NCBI GenBank assembly: GCA_008638375.1
Contig: VIRR01000557.1
Location: forward strand, 186,001 to 250,000
Direction of reading: 5' to 3'
Source: Nyssa sinensis
Taxonomy: Eukaryota; Streptophyta; Magnoliopsida; Cornales; Nyssaceae
Length of the DNA: 64,000 bases
The notes below the pieces were generated by a model that was given only the letters and a program-made list of their open reading frames with translations, had not been told where the DNA came from and ran no database searches. Both the position numbers and the translations under genes were made by a program. Position 1 is the first letter of the stretch. Every line of letters starts with the position of its first letter. Positions 1 through 11,769 of this stretch are shown in pieces.

Positions 1-129
1 TTATTATTATTATTATTTTTGTTTATTTGTTTATTTTAATTACAGGTTTATATGCCAGAGCCCGGGTTTACCGGGTCGGGTACCGGCTAACTCGGGTCGG
101 TCCCACAAAGCTCGGATCGGGGTATTACA
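1..129 (-). mobile_element. End of a long LTR, reverse orientation (partial)
   Basis: The segment ends in GGGGTATTACA after a GC-rich run of CGGGT motifs (61-118). The same ending closes the reverse-oriented LTRs at 25207 and 55741, where CCCGGGTCA precedes GGTATTACA. Read on the minus strand it is an LTR start (TGTAATACCCCG). The rest of the LTR lies outside the window. No purine tract follows on the right, so it may be a solo LTR or a fragment. Confidence 0.5.
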
Positions 130-2280
130 TTAGGGATGGTAAGTGGACCTAGAAACCTAATTGTCATATTAGGAGGTTAGGCATACATTTCATGAGTTTA
201 TATGTTTGTGTTCATGTATTCTTGCATACACATCACACACTTTGCATCACTTTGCTTTTCATGCATAAATCTTATTTTAATTTAGATTTGATTTTAAGAC
301 ATCTTTCAAAAGTTTATAAGTTCATTTTGAATGTCTTTCAACATTTAAGAATGCTCTCGTGACTTTTTGAAGTAAGGTTAATCAAATGGATTTTGAAAAC
401 AATTTCTAAAATAAAACTGTATGTACCGTTTTGATCATAACTTAAAAAATACTTTGAATGTTGAAGTGAGACCAAGTTTATATAAAAGTAAACTTTAAGA
501 TCTTTTCAACGATAGGTGTAATGCCCTGATCCGACTTCGTATGGGTGAGATATGACTGTTTGAAGTTTGGGCACTTGCATCAAAAAAATTAGCCGAGTCC
601 AAATGGGAAAGAGGGTTACGTTTGAATGGAGAGCCTTCTTTGTGCATGTTTTTGATGAAAAACTTGGCTTTTAAATATGACTCCATGTTCAACTCTGAAA
701 ATCTCATTGTAGCCCGGGTAAAACCTATCTCATCTTGCTACTATCTAGGCACTAAGGTGATTGCCCATATGAGTGGGCCGATCCAAGCTTCATGACAACT
801 CAATAGTCATAGGTCTATGCATAGTATAAGGTATAAGATGCTATCCTTAAAAAATTTCAATAAAAGAGATATATAGGTACACCAAATATCCTTATGCATA
901 GTATAAAGTACAAGATGTTATTCTTAAAAAAATTCAGTAAAAGAGATATATAGGTACACCAAATATCCTTATTGCCTAATGGATATATTCCTAAGTTTGA
1001 TAGACATTCAAGCAAGCAATAGGTTAAACACCTTACTGCCTAATGGATATATTCCTTAGAGTTACCTCAATTTCTATAATCAAAGTGAAATCAAATTGTC
1101 CATGTATTTGGCTCGATATAAAAATTTTGTAATCCTTTGCTAAAGCTTCCATACTTCCAAGATACCATAAGTCATATACAAGTGCTGCAAAGATTACCTT
1201 AGCCAATCAGTCTCCTAAACTGCGATGACCAATCACATTTTTCAATGCTACCAATGCATCAAAGAATCCTTTTAATTACATACCAATAGAAGTCGCAAAA
1301 TAAGTGATTATCAAGTCTACAACACAACGCATATCAAACTCCTAACCACGATTGCATAGGGAAATGTAAACGTCTCTTTCCCATGTTAACCATATGGTAA
1401 TCATCATGACCAAAGTATACCCCCTTCAGAGCGTCGATGGGTTTTGACTTGTACTTAGCAATTCGGTCTAGGATTTTTCCAATGTAGGATTCTCAAGACA
1501 AACTTAGAAATCTCTTAAACCAATAGCCAATGACCTCAACTTTGTTCACATAATTTACCTAACCCAAGTCCTTTATCTCAAGAAATAGAGGACAACCACT
1601 TATTAGTGGCGACAGTCATTCTATCTCACCGTATGTCATCAACTATACAAAGGATCACGGCATTTTCTTTGGATAATTTGTGTTTTGGCCTTCCACAATC
1701 ATCGGTAAGCTAATTTTTCGATGAAATCTAAGATTCCACTACCTAACTTGACAAATACTTTATGTTATAAAAAGAACATTTAAAAATAAAATGAGATTTA
1801 AGTGATTTGGATAGTGTACACTCGACCTAGAGGAGGTGACTAGGTCAATCAATCAAATTTTGGGCCATGTGGTTAGGTCTTTTCTTTAGGTTATTGGGTC
1901 AAAAGGCTTGGGGCGTTACACATGAAATTATACGGACCTTGGTCCTCCGATCGACGAGCGCCATGGTGGTGTACGTGGTACCACTACTTGCAATTAACCA
2001 TGAAGGGACATGTGATGTAATAGTGTGATGGATCTTGTGAAGAGATTGGACGGTAAGGGGAGTGGAGTTGCATTCTACATCAGTTAGTCAGGGGATATTA
2101 CTAGGCCTTACGGGGCATGCGGTGACCAACTAAATTTTCTTTCAGTGAAAATAATTTTAATGGGGATTCTTTTCTTTGACTTGGTATCCGTAACTTTTTG
2201 AACGCGTTTATATGTTTGAAGCTTACATGTATTCTGGTAAGTGTAAGTATTAAGAAACTCACACATCCTTTTGGTATTAG
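130..2280. other. Intergenic DNA upstream of the immune receptor gene
   Basis: No coding sequence was recognised on either strand. The stretch is AT-rich and contains the 77-bp tandem duplication listed separately. A second short repeat (an ATTGCCTAATGGATATATTC-like string) occurs near 971 and 1039. The receptor promoter presumably lies in the last few hundred bases, but I see no convincing TATA box at a fixed distance from the start codon. Confidence 0.5.
817..970. repeat. 77-bp tandem duplication (two units)
   Basis: Units 817-893 and 894-970 have the same length and align without gaps. Both run from ATGCATAGTATAA to CACCAAATATCCTT, with a handful of substitutions. No function is suggested. 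Confidence 0.85.
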
Positions 2281-2292
2281 GTTACATTTGTC

Positions 2293-5200
2293 ATGGATTA
2301 TATTGGAACAATGTGTACAAGCATTGAACTACTGAATAACTCATGTACATCCATGGGCAAGTGGTTTCATTATCGCAAAATTCTTGATGAAAAGATGCAA
2401 ATTCTAAGACGGAAAATGGGAGAACTGAGTAGCACTGAAGAGGACGTGAATGCTGAATTAAGAAATGCAGAGAACAAGTTCGGAAAAAAGCCAAAGAGAA
2501 TAGTAGAAAACTGGTTGAAAGATGTAAGGCGTAAAACAACTGAAGTGCAATGCCTACAGGGAAAGGCTGGAAAGAGAAGATACCTTTGGCGGTCACAATT
2601 CTTGCAGCTTGTTGATAAAAATATTCAGGAGGTAATCCAGCTTGTTGAGCGGGGTAGATTTTCTGATGGGCTTCTGATCGATGTACATGATCAAAGAGGA
2701 GATGCACTGCTAACGACTCCTTTGGTGGGCCAAATTACAGTCGAGAAACATTTGGAAAAAATTTGGAAATGCTTGATGAATGATGAGATCATACGCATTG
2801 GAGTGTACGGGATGGGGGGAGTGGGGAAAACAACCATTGTCTCTCATGTCAATAATCAGCTCTTGGAAAATCCTAGTTCAACGTATCATGTCTATTGGGT
2901 GACTGTATCACAGGAATCCACCATTCTCAAACTGCAAAATGATATTGCGAAATATATAAAGCTAGATCTTTCAAATGAGGACAACCAAAGCAAAAGGGCA
3001 GCTAAGTTATTGAAGGCACTCAGAGGAAAGAAATTTGTTCTTATTTTAGATGATATGTGGACAGTCTTTCCTCCAGAAGAGATAGGTATTCCGATTGGAG
3101 TTAATGAAGGAAAGTTATTTATAACTACACGGTCATTGGAAGTGTGTCGAGGAATGAAGTGCCAAGAAAGAATCAAAGTGGAGCCTCTCTCTCCGGAAGA
3201 AGCATGGGAATTGTTCGTGGAAAAACTTGGAAGTGACAAGGTGCTGAACCCAGAAATAGAAGAAATAGCAAAGTCTATGGCCGAGGAATGTGCTGGTTTA
3301 CCCCTTGCGATCATTGCAATTGCTAGAAGCATGACAGGTGTTGATGACATTCATGACTGGCGAAGTGCACTATATGAATTGAGAGAATATGCTAATGGGC
3401 ACATTGATATGGAAGGTCAAGTATTTACTCTACTAAAATTCAGTTATGATCGCTTGAAAGATGAAATACTCCAACAGTGTCTCTTATATTGTGCATTATT
3501 TCCTGAAGACTACAAGATTCCAAGAGTGGATTTGATAGTGGATTGGCTTGCTGAGGGGTTAATAGATGAAAGGAGAACTCGGAAAGCAGAGTATGACAGG
3601 GGTCATGCTATACTAAACAAACTGGAAAATGTGTGTTTGTTGGAAAAAGCTGAAGATGATGAAGGACAAATTTGTGTGAAAATGCATGATGTGATTAGGG
3701 ACATGGCCCTCAATATCACAAGAAAAAATGGCTCTGCAGTATTCTTGGTGAAAGCTGGCCTACAACTCTTGGAAATCCCGAATGAGAGACAATGGTCCAA
3801 AAATCTTGAGAGAGTTTCCCTAATGAATAACCTAATAGATGGACAGCTCTCTACTTTCATGTTACCCAAGTGCCCCAAACTTCGCACCCTTCTGTTGCAA
3901 TACAACGAGCATATAACAAAGATTCCCAATTCTTTTTTTGTGCATATGCAAAGCCTCCAAGTTTTGGACCTGTCATATTTAGAAAATCTCAAGCGTCTGC
4001 CCAAGTCCATCTCCAACTTGAAGAGCATTCGGGGACTACTGCTTAATCATTGTACAGATTTACAATACATACCTTCATTGGCAGGGCTGAAGAAGTTGAG
4101 AGAGTTGGATCTCCAGGGAAGTGGAGTGAGAGCAGTACCAGAAGGTTTGGAGGGATTGGTCAACCTTAGACGCCTTGATCTGTGTGATGCGTCGAGGATT
4201 CAAACTATTCCAACTGGTTTACTACCCAACATTTCTCATCTGCAGTGCCTCAGGCTTGATAATTGTATGCAAGTAAATGTTCAGACAGAGGAACTAAGTA
4301 GCTTGGGACAGTTGGAGATGCTCGGTGTACAGTTTTCTAGCCTTAGCAAGTTCAATAGCTATGTCCATACCCATCATTGGCAAAGATTGAGTCACTATCG
4401 TCTGCAGACTGGAGATCCATATGTTGGGGATAGTTTGCTATACTGTAGACAAGTGTTTATAAAAGGCTACAACCTCAGTGAAAGAGAAGAGCAAGACCCC
4501 ATTATTGTGCTTCCTACCAACATGCAGGTTCTGGAGATAATCAATTGCCATCTTCCCACGAGCTTATCTAATCTTTCACCTTCTCTAAAGGGTAATGCTA
4601 TTAGAGATTTAGAGAGATGTAAAATCGACGAATGCATGGGGATAGAGCATCTCTGGTCGTTCACCACCACCACATCCTCAGTTCCACAAAATCTTCAGAC
4701 GTTGGTGCTTGAAAGCTTGCCAGATTTAACAAGACTCTTCAAGTACAAGAGAGTTGGCACTAGAGATGGACCACCCCCACTACCCCCGAGGAGTGGAACT
4801 TTTTCCAGTCTAAAGCTGTTGAGTGTTACCCGCTGTCATAATCTCAAGTATTTGTTCACACCTTGTTCAGTGCAACACCATTTCAAGAACCTTCAGCTGA
4901 TTCGTATCTTTCATTGCTCAATGAAGTACGCAGTAGCTGATAAAGAAGAAGATGACAGAGGGACAGAAAATGAAGGGAATTCCATTATCGCATTCCCAAA
5001 GTTAAAATATTTGGAGTTGTTATGCATTCCGAAATTGAAGAGCATGTGTAGAGGGACAAAGACAATCATATGTCCTTCTCTTCATGAGATTCGTGTATTG
5101 TCCTGTCCGATGCTTAGGAAGCTTCCTCTCTCTACCATTCACATGAATGCTGATGGACAAACATCTGAGGCCCACCCCACTCTTTGTAAAATCATTGGAG

Positions 5201-5520
5201 AACCAGATTGGTGGAATTTGCTGGAGTGGGATACGCCACAAGCCAAATCTATTTTTCAACCCTTATTTTCAATTCCTCAGGTATGTTTTGAAAATTTAGG
5301 TCTCAAGCAGCTACCTATTTGATGAAATGCTTAGCATTGCTTTGAAAAATGATGTCTTTTCATTTTGTTCCTTTATTTTCATTTGTTTCCTCGAAAAGGG
5401 GATCATTTTTTTCCTGTCAATACTTTTTTTTTTTTTAAATTTTATTTGATGTAGGATGTATACACCATGATGAAGGACGACATTTGGTTGAAAGATTTAA
5501 GAAGCTATGAAGAAGTGTAA
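2293..5520 (+). CDS. CC-NBS-LRR disease resistance protein (RPS2/RPS5-like CNL)
   Basis: Intracellular immune receptor of the plant CNL class. These ATP/ADP-switched proteins detect pathogen effectors and trigger cell-death defence. I model two coding exons, 2293-5280 and 5455-5520, giving 1017 residues. The N-terminal coiled-coil region (about 1-125) has the RPS2/RPS5-type stretch DVNAELRNAENKFGKK followed by ENWL. The NB-ARC domain shows the P-loop GMGGVGKTT (173-181), kinase-2 KFVLILDDMW (247-256), RNBS-B LFITTRS (275-281), GLPLA (335-339), RNBS-D LLYCALFPED (397-406) and MHD (464-466). All key residues are intact. Leucine-rich repeats follow from about 505 to 950. The WWNLLEWD motif near the C terminus (973-980) is typical of this subfamily. 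The chosen ATG begins MDYIG, a usual start for these proteins. No stop or frameshift is visible, so the gene looks functional. Reading through the intron instead gives a slightly shorter 1009-residue product. AATAAA near 5556 could serve polyadenylation. Confidence 0.93.
5281..5454 (+). other. Predicted intron near the 3' end of the receptor gene
   Basis: The interval starts GTATGT directly after the in-frame codon CAG and ends in a T-rich tract plus GATGTAG. It is 174 bp and phase 0. Splicing replaces a 13-residue read-through tail with a 21-residue exon that is rich in charged residues and contains DIWLKDL before its stop at 5518-5520. This is a prediction from splice-site appearance only. 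Confidence 0.7.
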
Positions 5521-6848
5521 GGCACTCACCATTCAAATGCTTCAATATTATTCAAATAAATCACTAGACAGTTCAGTTTCTATGTACTGCCTTACCTCAG
5601 TCTATTAATTTGTGTTTAGTGCAGGTTATTAGATTTTCATACATTAGATGCTTCACTTAGCGCATTGCTCCTTTTACTGATCAAATGCAAAGCATGCCTC
5701 TTTGGCTGCATTTCCTTTTTTGTTTTTTCAAGTAGAAGGCTTTTGTATGGCTGACTGCATTTTTCTGTCTCTTCCCTAATTACTATTACAGAAGCTGAAA
5801 CAGGATACACAGTCAAAAAGAATTATGAGAAAAATGATGCAGGAAAACAATTTGGAATGTAATGTAAAATAAAATCGAAAGTTATACCAGAAGGTGGATG
5901 CTTTTATGAGACAGTATCATTAATCTGAGGGTTTATTAGACATCATTAACTTGAGTATCTAAAATTTTTGTGAAAATTTTAATTTGCTTTCACTATGTTT
6001 GTTGAAATGAGTCAACACAAATTTACAAAGAACGTGCTTTGTAAAATTTTCTTATGGTAATAGTTTTAACTTCTCTTGCATTTATTTAATATCAGTTGGT
6101 TCGCTAATAGCCCACTGGAACATGAGTTTTCTGCTAGTTTATGGCATTCTGCAAATTGTCTGTGATATTTTGTATGGTGTTATTTTTGTTGTTTTACTAC
6201 TATTTTGGAGATACCCTCATATCAATTCTTGCTTGTGTATGTTTGTTATTATTAATTTTTGGTAACTCAATTTTATTCCCAAAAAATCAATTGCAGAAAC
6301 AATCCACTCAACACATCCTATCAGGTTTATGACAACCCAAAGGAAGATAGAAGCAGGAACCAAAAAGTAGAAACCTTTTGACAAAGAGAGGATGAGCAGC
6401 TATGAATTCATCATCACATCAAGAATGAAATCACAGCTAGAAATCCTCTGAACATTGAGAATAGAAAAAAATCCAGAAGTATTTTGCAGATTCCTCTATA
6501 GGATTACTCCAGTCAGGTCTAACTGTTAGCATCTGGATGCCCAATAGTCATAACTAGAGCAGCGCAGACCAAGTTTAGTCAATTCTCCCCTGGCCTGTTT
6601 ATTTAGCAGATAGGATTAGGGTGGATAGTTCTGCCCATTCACTAATAGTCACTCCCCCCCCCCCCCACTATACAATCCTACCTCACTGGGATTAGAACCT
6701 CCAACCATATTATCAGTAAAGAGTCGATTTATGTAAACAAACACAGGTCCGGTTCTTAAGCCAGCAAACAGACACAGCCTATGAATTACATTAAGTCATA
6801 TGAGAGTCATTGTTACTGAAAACAAATGCATACCACAGTACCTAGAAT
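5521..6848. other. Receptor 3' flank and intergenic DNA
   Basis: The first few hundred bases probably include the receptor 3' UTR, with AATAAA-like signals near 5556 and 5868. A poly-C run lies near 6653-6667. A 63-codon open frame at 6141-6332 is hydrophobic, low in complexity and matches no family I know. No gene is called. Confidence 0.5.
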
Positions 6849-7253
6849 TTAGCACTCTCTGAATACATTGTTTGCAACTCCAACGCTTAAGCTTAGTTTC
6901 CAATTTTCACAAGTATTAGGAACCTTACTCCATGTAGAAACTACCTCACTGATAGAATTAGGTATAACTTGAGTTACATCTGTAAACTCTCTGAATTTTT
7001 CCTGCATGACTCTGTAATTTCTTTCTATCCATATATGGTATACAGTAGCAGAAAAGGCTAGTAGTCCTACTTGTCCTCTGAAAGATTGCCCTTTCAGGTT
7101 ATTAATCACATTCAGCAATTCACTTCTCCAAGGCGAAGGAAGTATATGGACTGAGCATACTTGCATGATTTCTTTCCATATTTTGGCTGAGAAAGGACAT
7201 ATACGTATATGTTTGTTATTTACACAACTTAAACCTGTGATCCGGTCACAATG
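6849..7253 (-). pseudogene. LINE reverse transcriptase C-terminal fragment (zf-RVT region)
   Basis: Reading leftward from about 7253 to the stop at 6849-6851, the frame is open for about 134 codons. It contains a CPFSAKIWKEIM segment and later LLAFSATVYHIWIERN. The pattern C..S..IW followed by A..Y.IW.ERN is the C-terminal zf-RVT tail of plant non-LTR retrotransposon proteins. No reverse-transcriptase core lies upstream on this strand, so it is a truncated relic. It could instead be a tail captured by another transcript. No poly(A) tail is obvious. Confidence 0.65.
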
Positions 7254-7916
7254 GAGCGACTTTACGCCATTAAAATTATAATATTGCGCATGAATATAAA
7301 AAACATTAAAGTTTTTTAGTAGTTAAGATATGATTTAGCTTATACCAATAACCAAAGTTCAAAATCCAAGAGAGGATTCAATATCCAAGTCTTACTGTCA
7401 GTGGTAATTTACGATTCTATAGGTAAAGCCTCTGTTGTTTCCATCTGAGTCAACATTCTGCAGCTAGTTGGCACTCTATTTTATAAGTTGTGAATGATTC
7501 TCATGAACCTTTCTAGCATTTTCTTGTCTCTTTGGAACTTTATTTCCTGCAAAGTAAGAAAAAAGATCTTCCTGAATCATTGATGTTAGATTATAGAACA
7601 GTAAAGAGCCACACCCAGACAAAAAAGAAAACACAATAATACTTGGGTTAGTAGAAAGCTTGCCATTCACTTCAAGTTTGATCTTTAGCTGTCTAGAACA
7701 TGCATTGTTTGATTATTTTGTCATCAATAGTAGTTCTTTTACTTCAAGTCCATTAACCTGTCAATTCACCTTGCCCATCACATTTTACCCACATGACAAG
7801 ATGTAATTGACATCTTATTTATATGAAAAGACGTGGTTAGCATAATTAATGAAGTAGATCAATGGACATGGTTCATGAAAAAACTATTCTCATTGACAAT
7901 TCATGCTGTTTCAATG

Positions 7917-7959
<43 letters not shown>

Positions 7960-9328
7960 AATCCAGTGTTTTTGGCATCATGCAGGAAATAAGGGAAGCA
8001 ATGCCATGTCTGTTTTGAATTTTCTTTGTTGAGCAATACCCAAGGCAAGCTTTACATGTCCGTGATGGCTATGATCCTTTCGCAAAACCAGAAAGTTACT
8101 TCTGTTATTTAGGTGTTATTCAGATGTTCCATCTATGTGGGTAGATCCTTTGGACTTGTCAACTATAATCATGATTACTTTGCAATTTTACTTTGGAATT
8201 CAATTGAAGCTTTCAATTCTTATCGTCCGATGCTTTATTGAAGTTATTCATAGATCTTGAAATAAGCATAAACTGAATGACTCAATGGCATGTCTGACTT
8301 TAGACCTTGGGATGGAAAATTTTTGAATGGATCCGGTAAGTGAGATGTTAATGTGTATCATGCGTGAGTGTCATTAGAAAGATATATTGTCACATGGTGT
8401 ATCAAATTCATTGAAGTATATCTCGCTTGAGATACTCTCACCTCCTTTTATCCTTTGTAAATAAATAAATAAAAGGTATGTCGGACTTAATATCTTTTCA
8501 AATAAAAATATTTCTATTTTAAAAATATTATATATATATATATATAAACTTTTAGTATTATTCTTTTATTTTTGTTGAGAAAATAAAGGACTACAAAAAT
8601 TTAGTTAAGAGTACTTGATGATTTTTGTCAGAAACTAGGGCAAAGTATTAATCATTGCAAATCTATAAAATTCTTGTTTCCTGCTTTGCTAATTAAGCTT
8701 TTATAATGAATTTATCTTGGCAACTCTAGCAACAACCACAATCTTTAAAACTCTAATATGAATATTTTGAAAATCATTCCCTAAAGCCCAGAAATGAGAA
8801 AAGTCATCTAGAGAGAGAATCTAATGAGCCCAAAGCTGTTGATTAAAGTGTTGAGATGTTCAATTGGGCCTAGTCATATGTGTGGGTTTGCTTTCTTAAT
8901 TGGGTTTCAAATAGGTCTATTAGGGAGCAGGTTACAGGCCCTCTGAAAGTTCAGTGATCTTTGCACATTGTATGGAGAAAATTTTTTAATGGTCTGGTAC
9001 ACCGCTGTATTAGTATATTTTTTTAATAATATTATGTTATATGTGTTGTGATTTTTTTTTTTTAGTGAATCATAATACATATGGTAGAGTATTATTAAAA
9101 AGACACTACCACGTGGTAATCCAAATTCACTAAAAGAACACCTCTATATGGGACATGAACCCTATCTCTTCTGTCCCTAGTTAAACTCAAGAAAAAAGTT
9201 AGACCAATTTACCTCTCTTTTTTTCTCCTATTAATTGGATCAATTATTTTGGGGCTCACAGCTCACCTACTGGAATTTGCAGCTCAAAGGAGACCTGCAA
9301 ATTTTTTAAGCAAACAATATGGGAAACT
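7254..9328. other. Intergenic DNA with AT microsatellites
   Basis: No coding sequence was recognised. The stretch holds an (AT)n run at 7919-7956 and a shorter TA run near 8528-8546. A short inverted repeat occurs near 9060-9140, where a TTTTAGTGAAT arm faces its complement about 75 bp away and could be a very small hairpin element. Confidence 0.45.
7919..7956. repeat. (AT)n microsatellite
   Basis: An uninterrupted AT dinucleotide run of about 19 units. Runs of similar type and length occur at 14217-14250, 22914-22944, 36478-36504, 39427-39469 and 55198-55227. Confidence 0.95.
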
Positions 9329-9466
9329 AAAAGATCTTTGAAGTTGATTTGGAAATTTCAGGCTCCCTCAAAGATTAAAATCTTTTGTGGTGATGGACTA
9401 TCATGTTTTGGACAAAGGTTATTAATCGATGCTGGCCTCGCTTATATATGTTACTTGGGGGGATAA
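9329..9466 (+). pseudogene. LINE reverse transcriptase zf-RVT fragment
   Basis: A 45-codon open stretch ending at TAA 9464-9466 contains LIWKFQAPSKIKIF and then QRLLIDAGL. This follows the plant LINE zf-RVT pattern (W..K.P.K.KFF...L.T...L). The expected Trp-Arg after the KIF segment and the downstream zinc-binding residues are missing. It is on the opposite strand from the other LINE relic, so the two are separate insertions. Confidence 0.5.
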
Positions 9467-9974
9467 ATTATAGATGAAACTTGATCTTGAACATTATTTT
9501 TACACAAAATAACTATTTTAAAACTTGAAACCTTTCCGAAGCTTGAGGGGTGGATTAGTTGGACTTGAGGCTTTTTGCAAAGTGTTTTCTTAGTGACAGA
9601 TTTCGGATTCGAGTTCACATTCCTCCTAGGAGCCAATTATCATTGGGACCATAAAATGAGTCGAATTATTCAAGTTTGACTTGTGATTGACTCGGTTATA
9701 AGCTCGTTTGAGACCAGTTCACAAGATAAATAAGTTGTGTTTGAACATATTTTTGAGACTCATTAATTTATTGAGCTCAGCTTGAGTTCGACTTATTAAG
9801 TCAAAAGTAGTCTAATACTATATAAAAATTCAAGCTACTCAAGCTCGACTCATGATCGGTTCGATTAAAAGTTTGTTCAAGATTAATTCGAAAAACTAAC
9901 AAACCGAACTTGAATACAATTTGAAACTTGTTTATCTTAACGAGCCAAATTTAAACAACCACTTGGCATTTTTG
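9467..9974. repeat. Intergenic DNA with a degenerate TCGA/GAGCT-rich repeat
   Basis: From about 9655 to 9965 the sequence repeats variants of CTCGACT, GAGCTC and TTCGAGTT, with both orientations interleaved. This is the look of a common, decayed plant dispersed repeat. No protein coding was seen, and the family cannot be named here. Confidence 0.35.
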
Positions 9975-10258
9975 AAATGTTAGTCAAGTAAACCTACTTC
10001 CAAATTTTCAACCCTCCTTTAGGTCTAGAGTCCACAGATTAATAATTTTTAAACGTAGAGTTGCATTCTCCTTTATACCTAGTAGAAAAAACAACAATTT
10101 TTTTTCATGTTCGGCAAAGCAACTCCAAACATCGAATTAGTAAACAGTACAATGAATGTAACACTTGTTAGTCATTCTCCTGTAAGTTAGGAAACAGAAA
10201 ATTTACTCTATGTTCTAGCACTTCACTATATATTCCATCTGAGTTTTAAGAAGAAAAA

Positions 10259-10416
10259 TGTTAGAGATTTTCAATTTATATCTCTAATAATATCGTTAAT
10301 ACGATGTGTCAGAATATGATGACTTTGACTCTCATAAAATATAATTTTTAAAATTATCATATTCTAACACATCATGTTACGGATACAATTAAAATATAAA
10401 TCGAATATTTCTAGCC
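10259..10416. mobile_element. Hairpin MITE-like element
   Basis: Two arms of about 61 bp form an imperfect inverted repeat around a central spacer of about 35 bp. The left arm begins TGTTAGAGATTTTC, and both arms meet at the centre with AGAATATGAT or its complement ATCATATTCT. There is no coding sequence. The element is absent from the matching position of duplication copy B (after about 38400). The target duplication is unclear because the right flank is a T run. Confidence 0.65.
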
Positions 10417-11039
10417 TTTTTTTTTATTTCCAAATATTTCTAGCATTACTTTTTAATAAAACTCAAATATTGAAATCATAGTAGAGAATTGGCACACAAA
10501 AGACCTGAGTTAAATCTTGAACTAGGGTTAAAAAAAATTAATTTTCACTGTAGGTTTGTTTCAAACTTATTTACCAAACTAAGGTTGTTTTGAAAACGTT
10601 TTTCCAAAAATCATTTTTTTAAGGAGAAATCGTCTTCACAAAAATGATTTGAATATTTATAAAAAAAAATCAAATTTCGTATGAAAGACGCTTTCAAAAT
10701 TGTCTTATGAAAAGGTGCTTTAAAAAAAAAAAGAACTTAACTGCAACCCAACAATAACACAAAAATGCAAGTTAAAAAAGCATATACACCAAAATAAAAT
10801 TTAGAATGATATAGTGAATTTGTTGAAAAGACGTTTTTAGATGGATGAAAAAATAGATCTCGCACTCTTTGCCTTCTTCACATCCCATTAGAATACAATT
10901 CACAATTAACAACATGATCAACATTACATTTCTAAACTTCATATTCAAAACCTCATAAATTCATGACTAGTAAAAGAATAAAAAATGTCCAACAATTGGT
11001 GTTACTTTGATTTTCATGCATTTGAACACAACTGTAGTC

Positions 11040-11180
11040 ATGAAGGCATCAATGGCAACGACAGACAAAAAGAACGAGGATGACAAAGACGGTGAGCTGC
11101 AGACAAACGACAACGTTGAAGGCCTTCGATTGCATCAGATTGGTGATTTATCAAAGGATTTGATGACAGAGTACTTTTGA
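11040..11180 (+). CDS. Hypothetical 46-residue ORF in duplication copy A
   Basis: ATG at 11040, TGA at 11178-11180. The N-terminal half is acidic and lysine-rich; the C-terminal half contains LRLHQIGDLSKDLM. Copy B has an ORF of identical length with no indel. The ATG sits next to a GTAG that could be a splice acceptor, and TTTCTAAG|GTTTGTG at 11203-11217 could be a donor, so this may be one exon of a larger gene. The DLP/DLS-x-x-LM pattern recalls the start of an F-box, but that is too weak to name. Expression is unknown. Confidence 0.3.
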   Translation: MKASMATTDKKNEDDKDGELQTNDNVEGLRLHQIGDLSKDLMTEYF

Positions 11181-11769
11181 GCCTTTATTCTCAACTCTCC
11201 GTTTCTAAGGTTTGTGAAGTTTTGATTCTTTGCTTATTAGTTTTGATTCTTTAGTTCAAGATAGAGTACCTATGAATTCTTAATTTTGCAATTTCATGGT
11301 TTGGTTTTTGAATCTGACCTTTTTTATCAGATTTTTTTAAAACTCAATTATATATGTACGCATAGACTCATTTATATAAATAGATTTACATTTATATAAA
11401 GATACAAATAATGCATGTAATTAAATATATATATATATATATATTTAATGTATTCATATTTGTTCTAACCTATTTTAATTTGATCTTGATTATGGTGGGT
11501 CACTTCAAAAAACCCTAGCTTCTTTGTTCCAAAGACCAGGTTGAGGCCTTTTTGGTGGAAGAAGGAACTTGGGTTCATGTCTCCATACATAAAATAAAAA
11601 GTTGAAGACGCATTTGGGTCTTATTTGATAGGTTCTCCACTTGCTAGTGGTTGGTTGCCTTTGTTTACCAAAAAAGATCGTGTGACAGGAAGGTGAATTC
11701 AAAGCTATTATGAGAAGAGATTGAAGAGCATGATGATAGAAAATAGAGGATTAGGCTACGAATCGTGAG

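Larger units (their letters stand above)
9975..11769. repeat. Segmental duplication copy A, left part
   Basis: This region aligns in the same orientation with 38175-40018. Shared landmarks are the stretch near AACCCTCCTTTAGGTCTAG (10007), CCAAACATCGAATTAGTAAA (10127), the 46-codon frame (11040-11180), CTCCGTTTCTAAGGTTTGTG (11197) and AGGATTAGGCTACGAATC (11748). Copy A carries a hairpin MITE that copy B lacks. Copy A continues at 25243 after an inserted retrotransposon. Confidence 0.8.

Noticed and set aside
1890..1922. GGGGCGTTACA as another LTR end
   Set aside because: The ending is LTR-like, but no matching start, target duplication or second copy was found in the window.
2291..5259. Minus-strand open frames across the receptor gene (up to 152 codons)
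   Set aside because: They lie opposite the conserved NB-ARC and LRR coding and have no family features of their own.
6141..6332. 63-codon hydrophobic frame downstream of the receptor
   Set aside because: T-rich sequence yields Phe/Leu-rich translations by chance; there is no start context or homology to support it.
6653..6667. Poly-C run that could mark a poly-G or poly-A tail of the LINE relic
   Set aside because: It lies about 180 bp beyond the relic end and is not an A or T tail, so there is no link.
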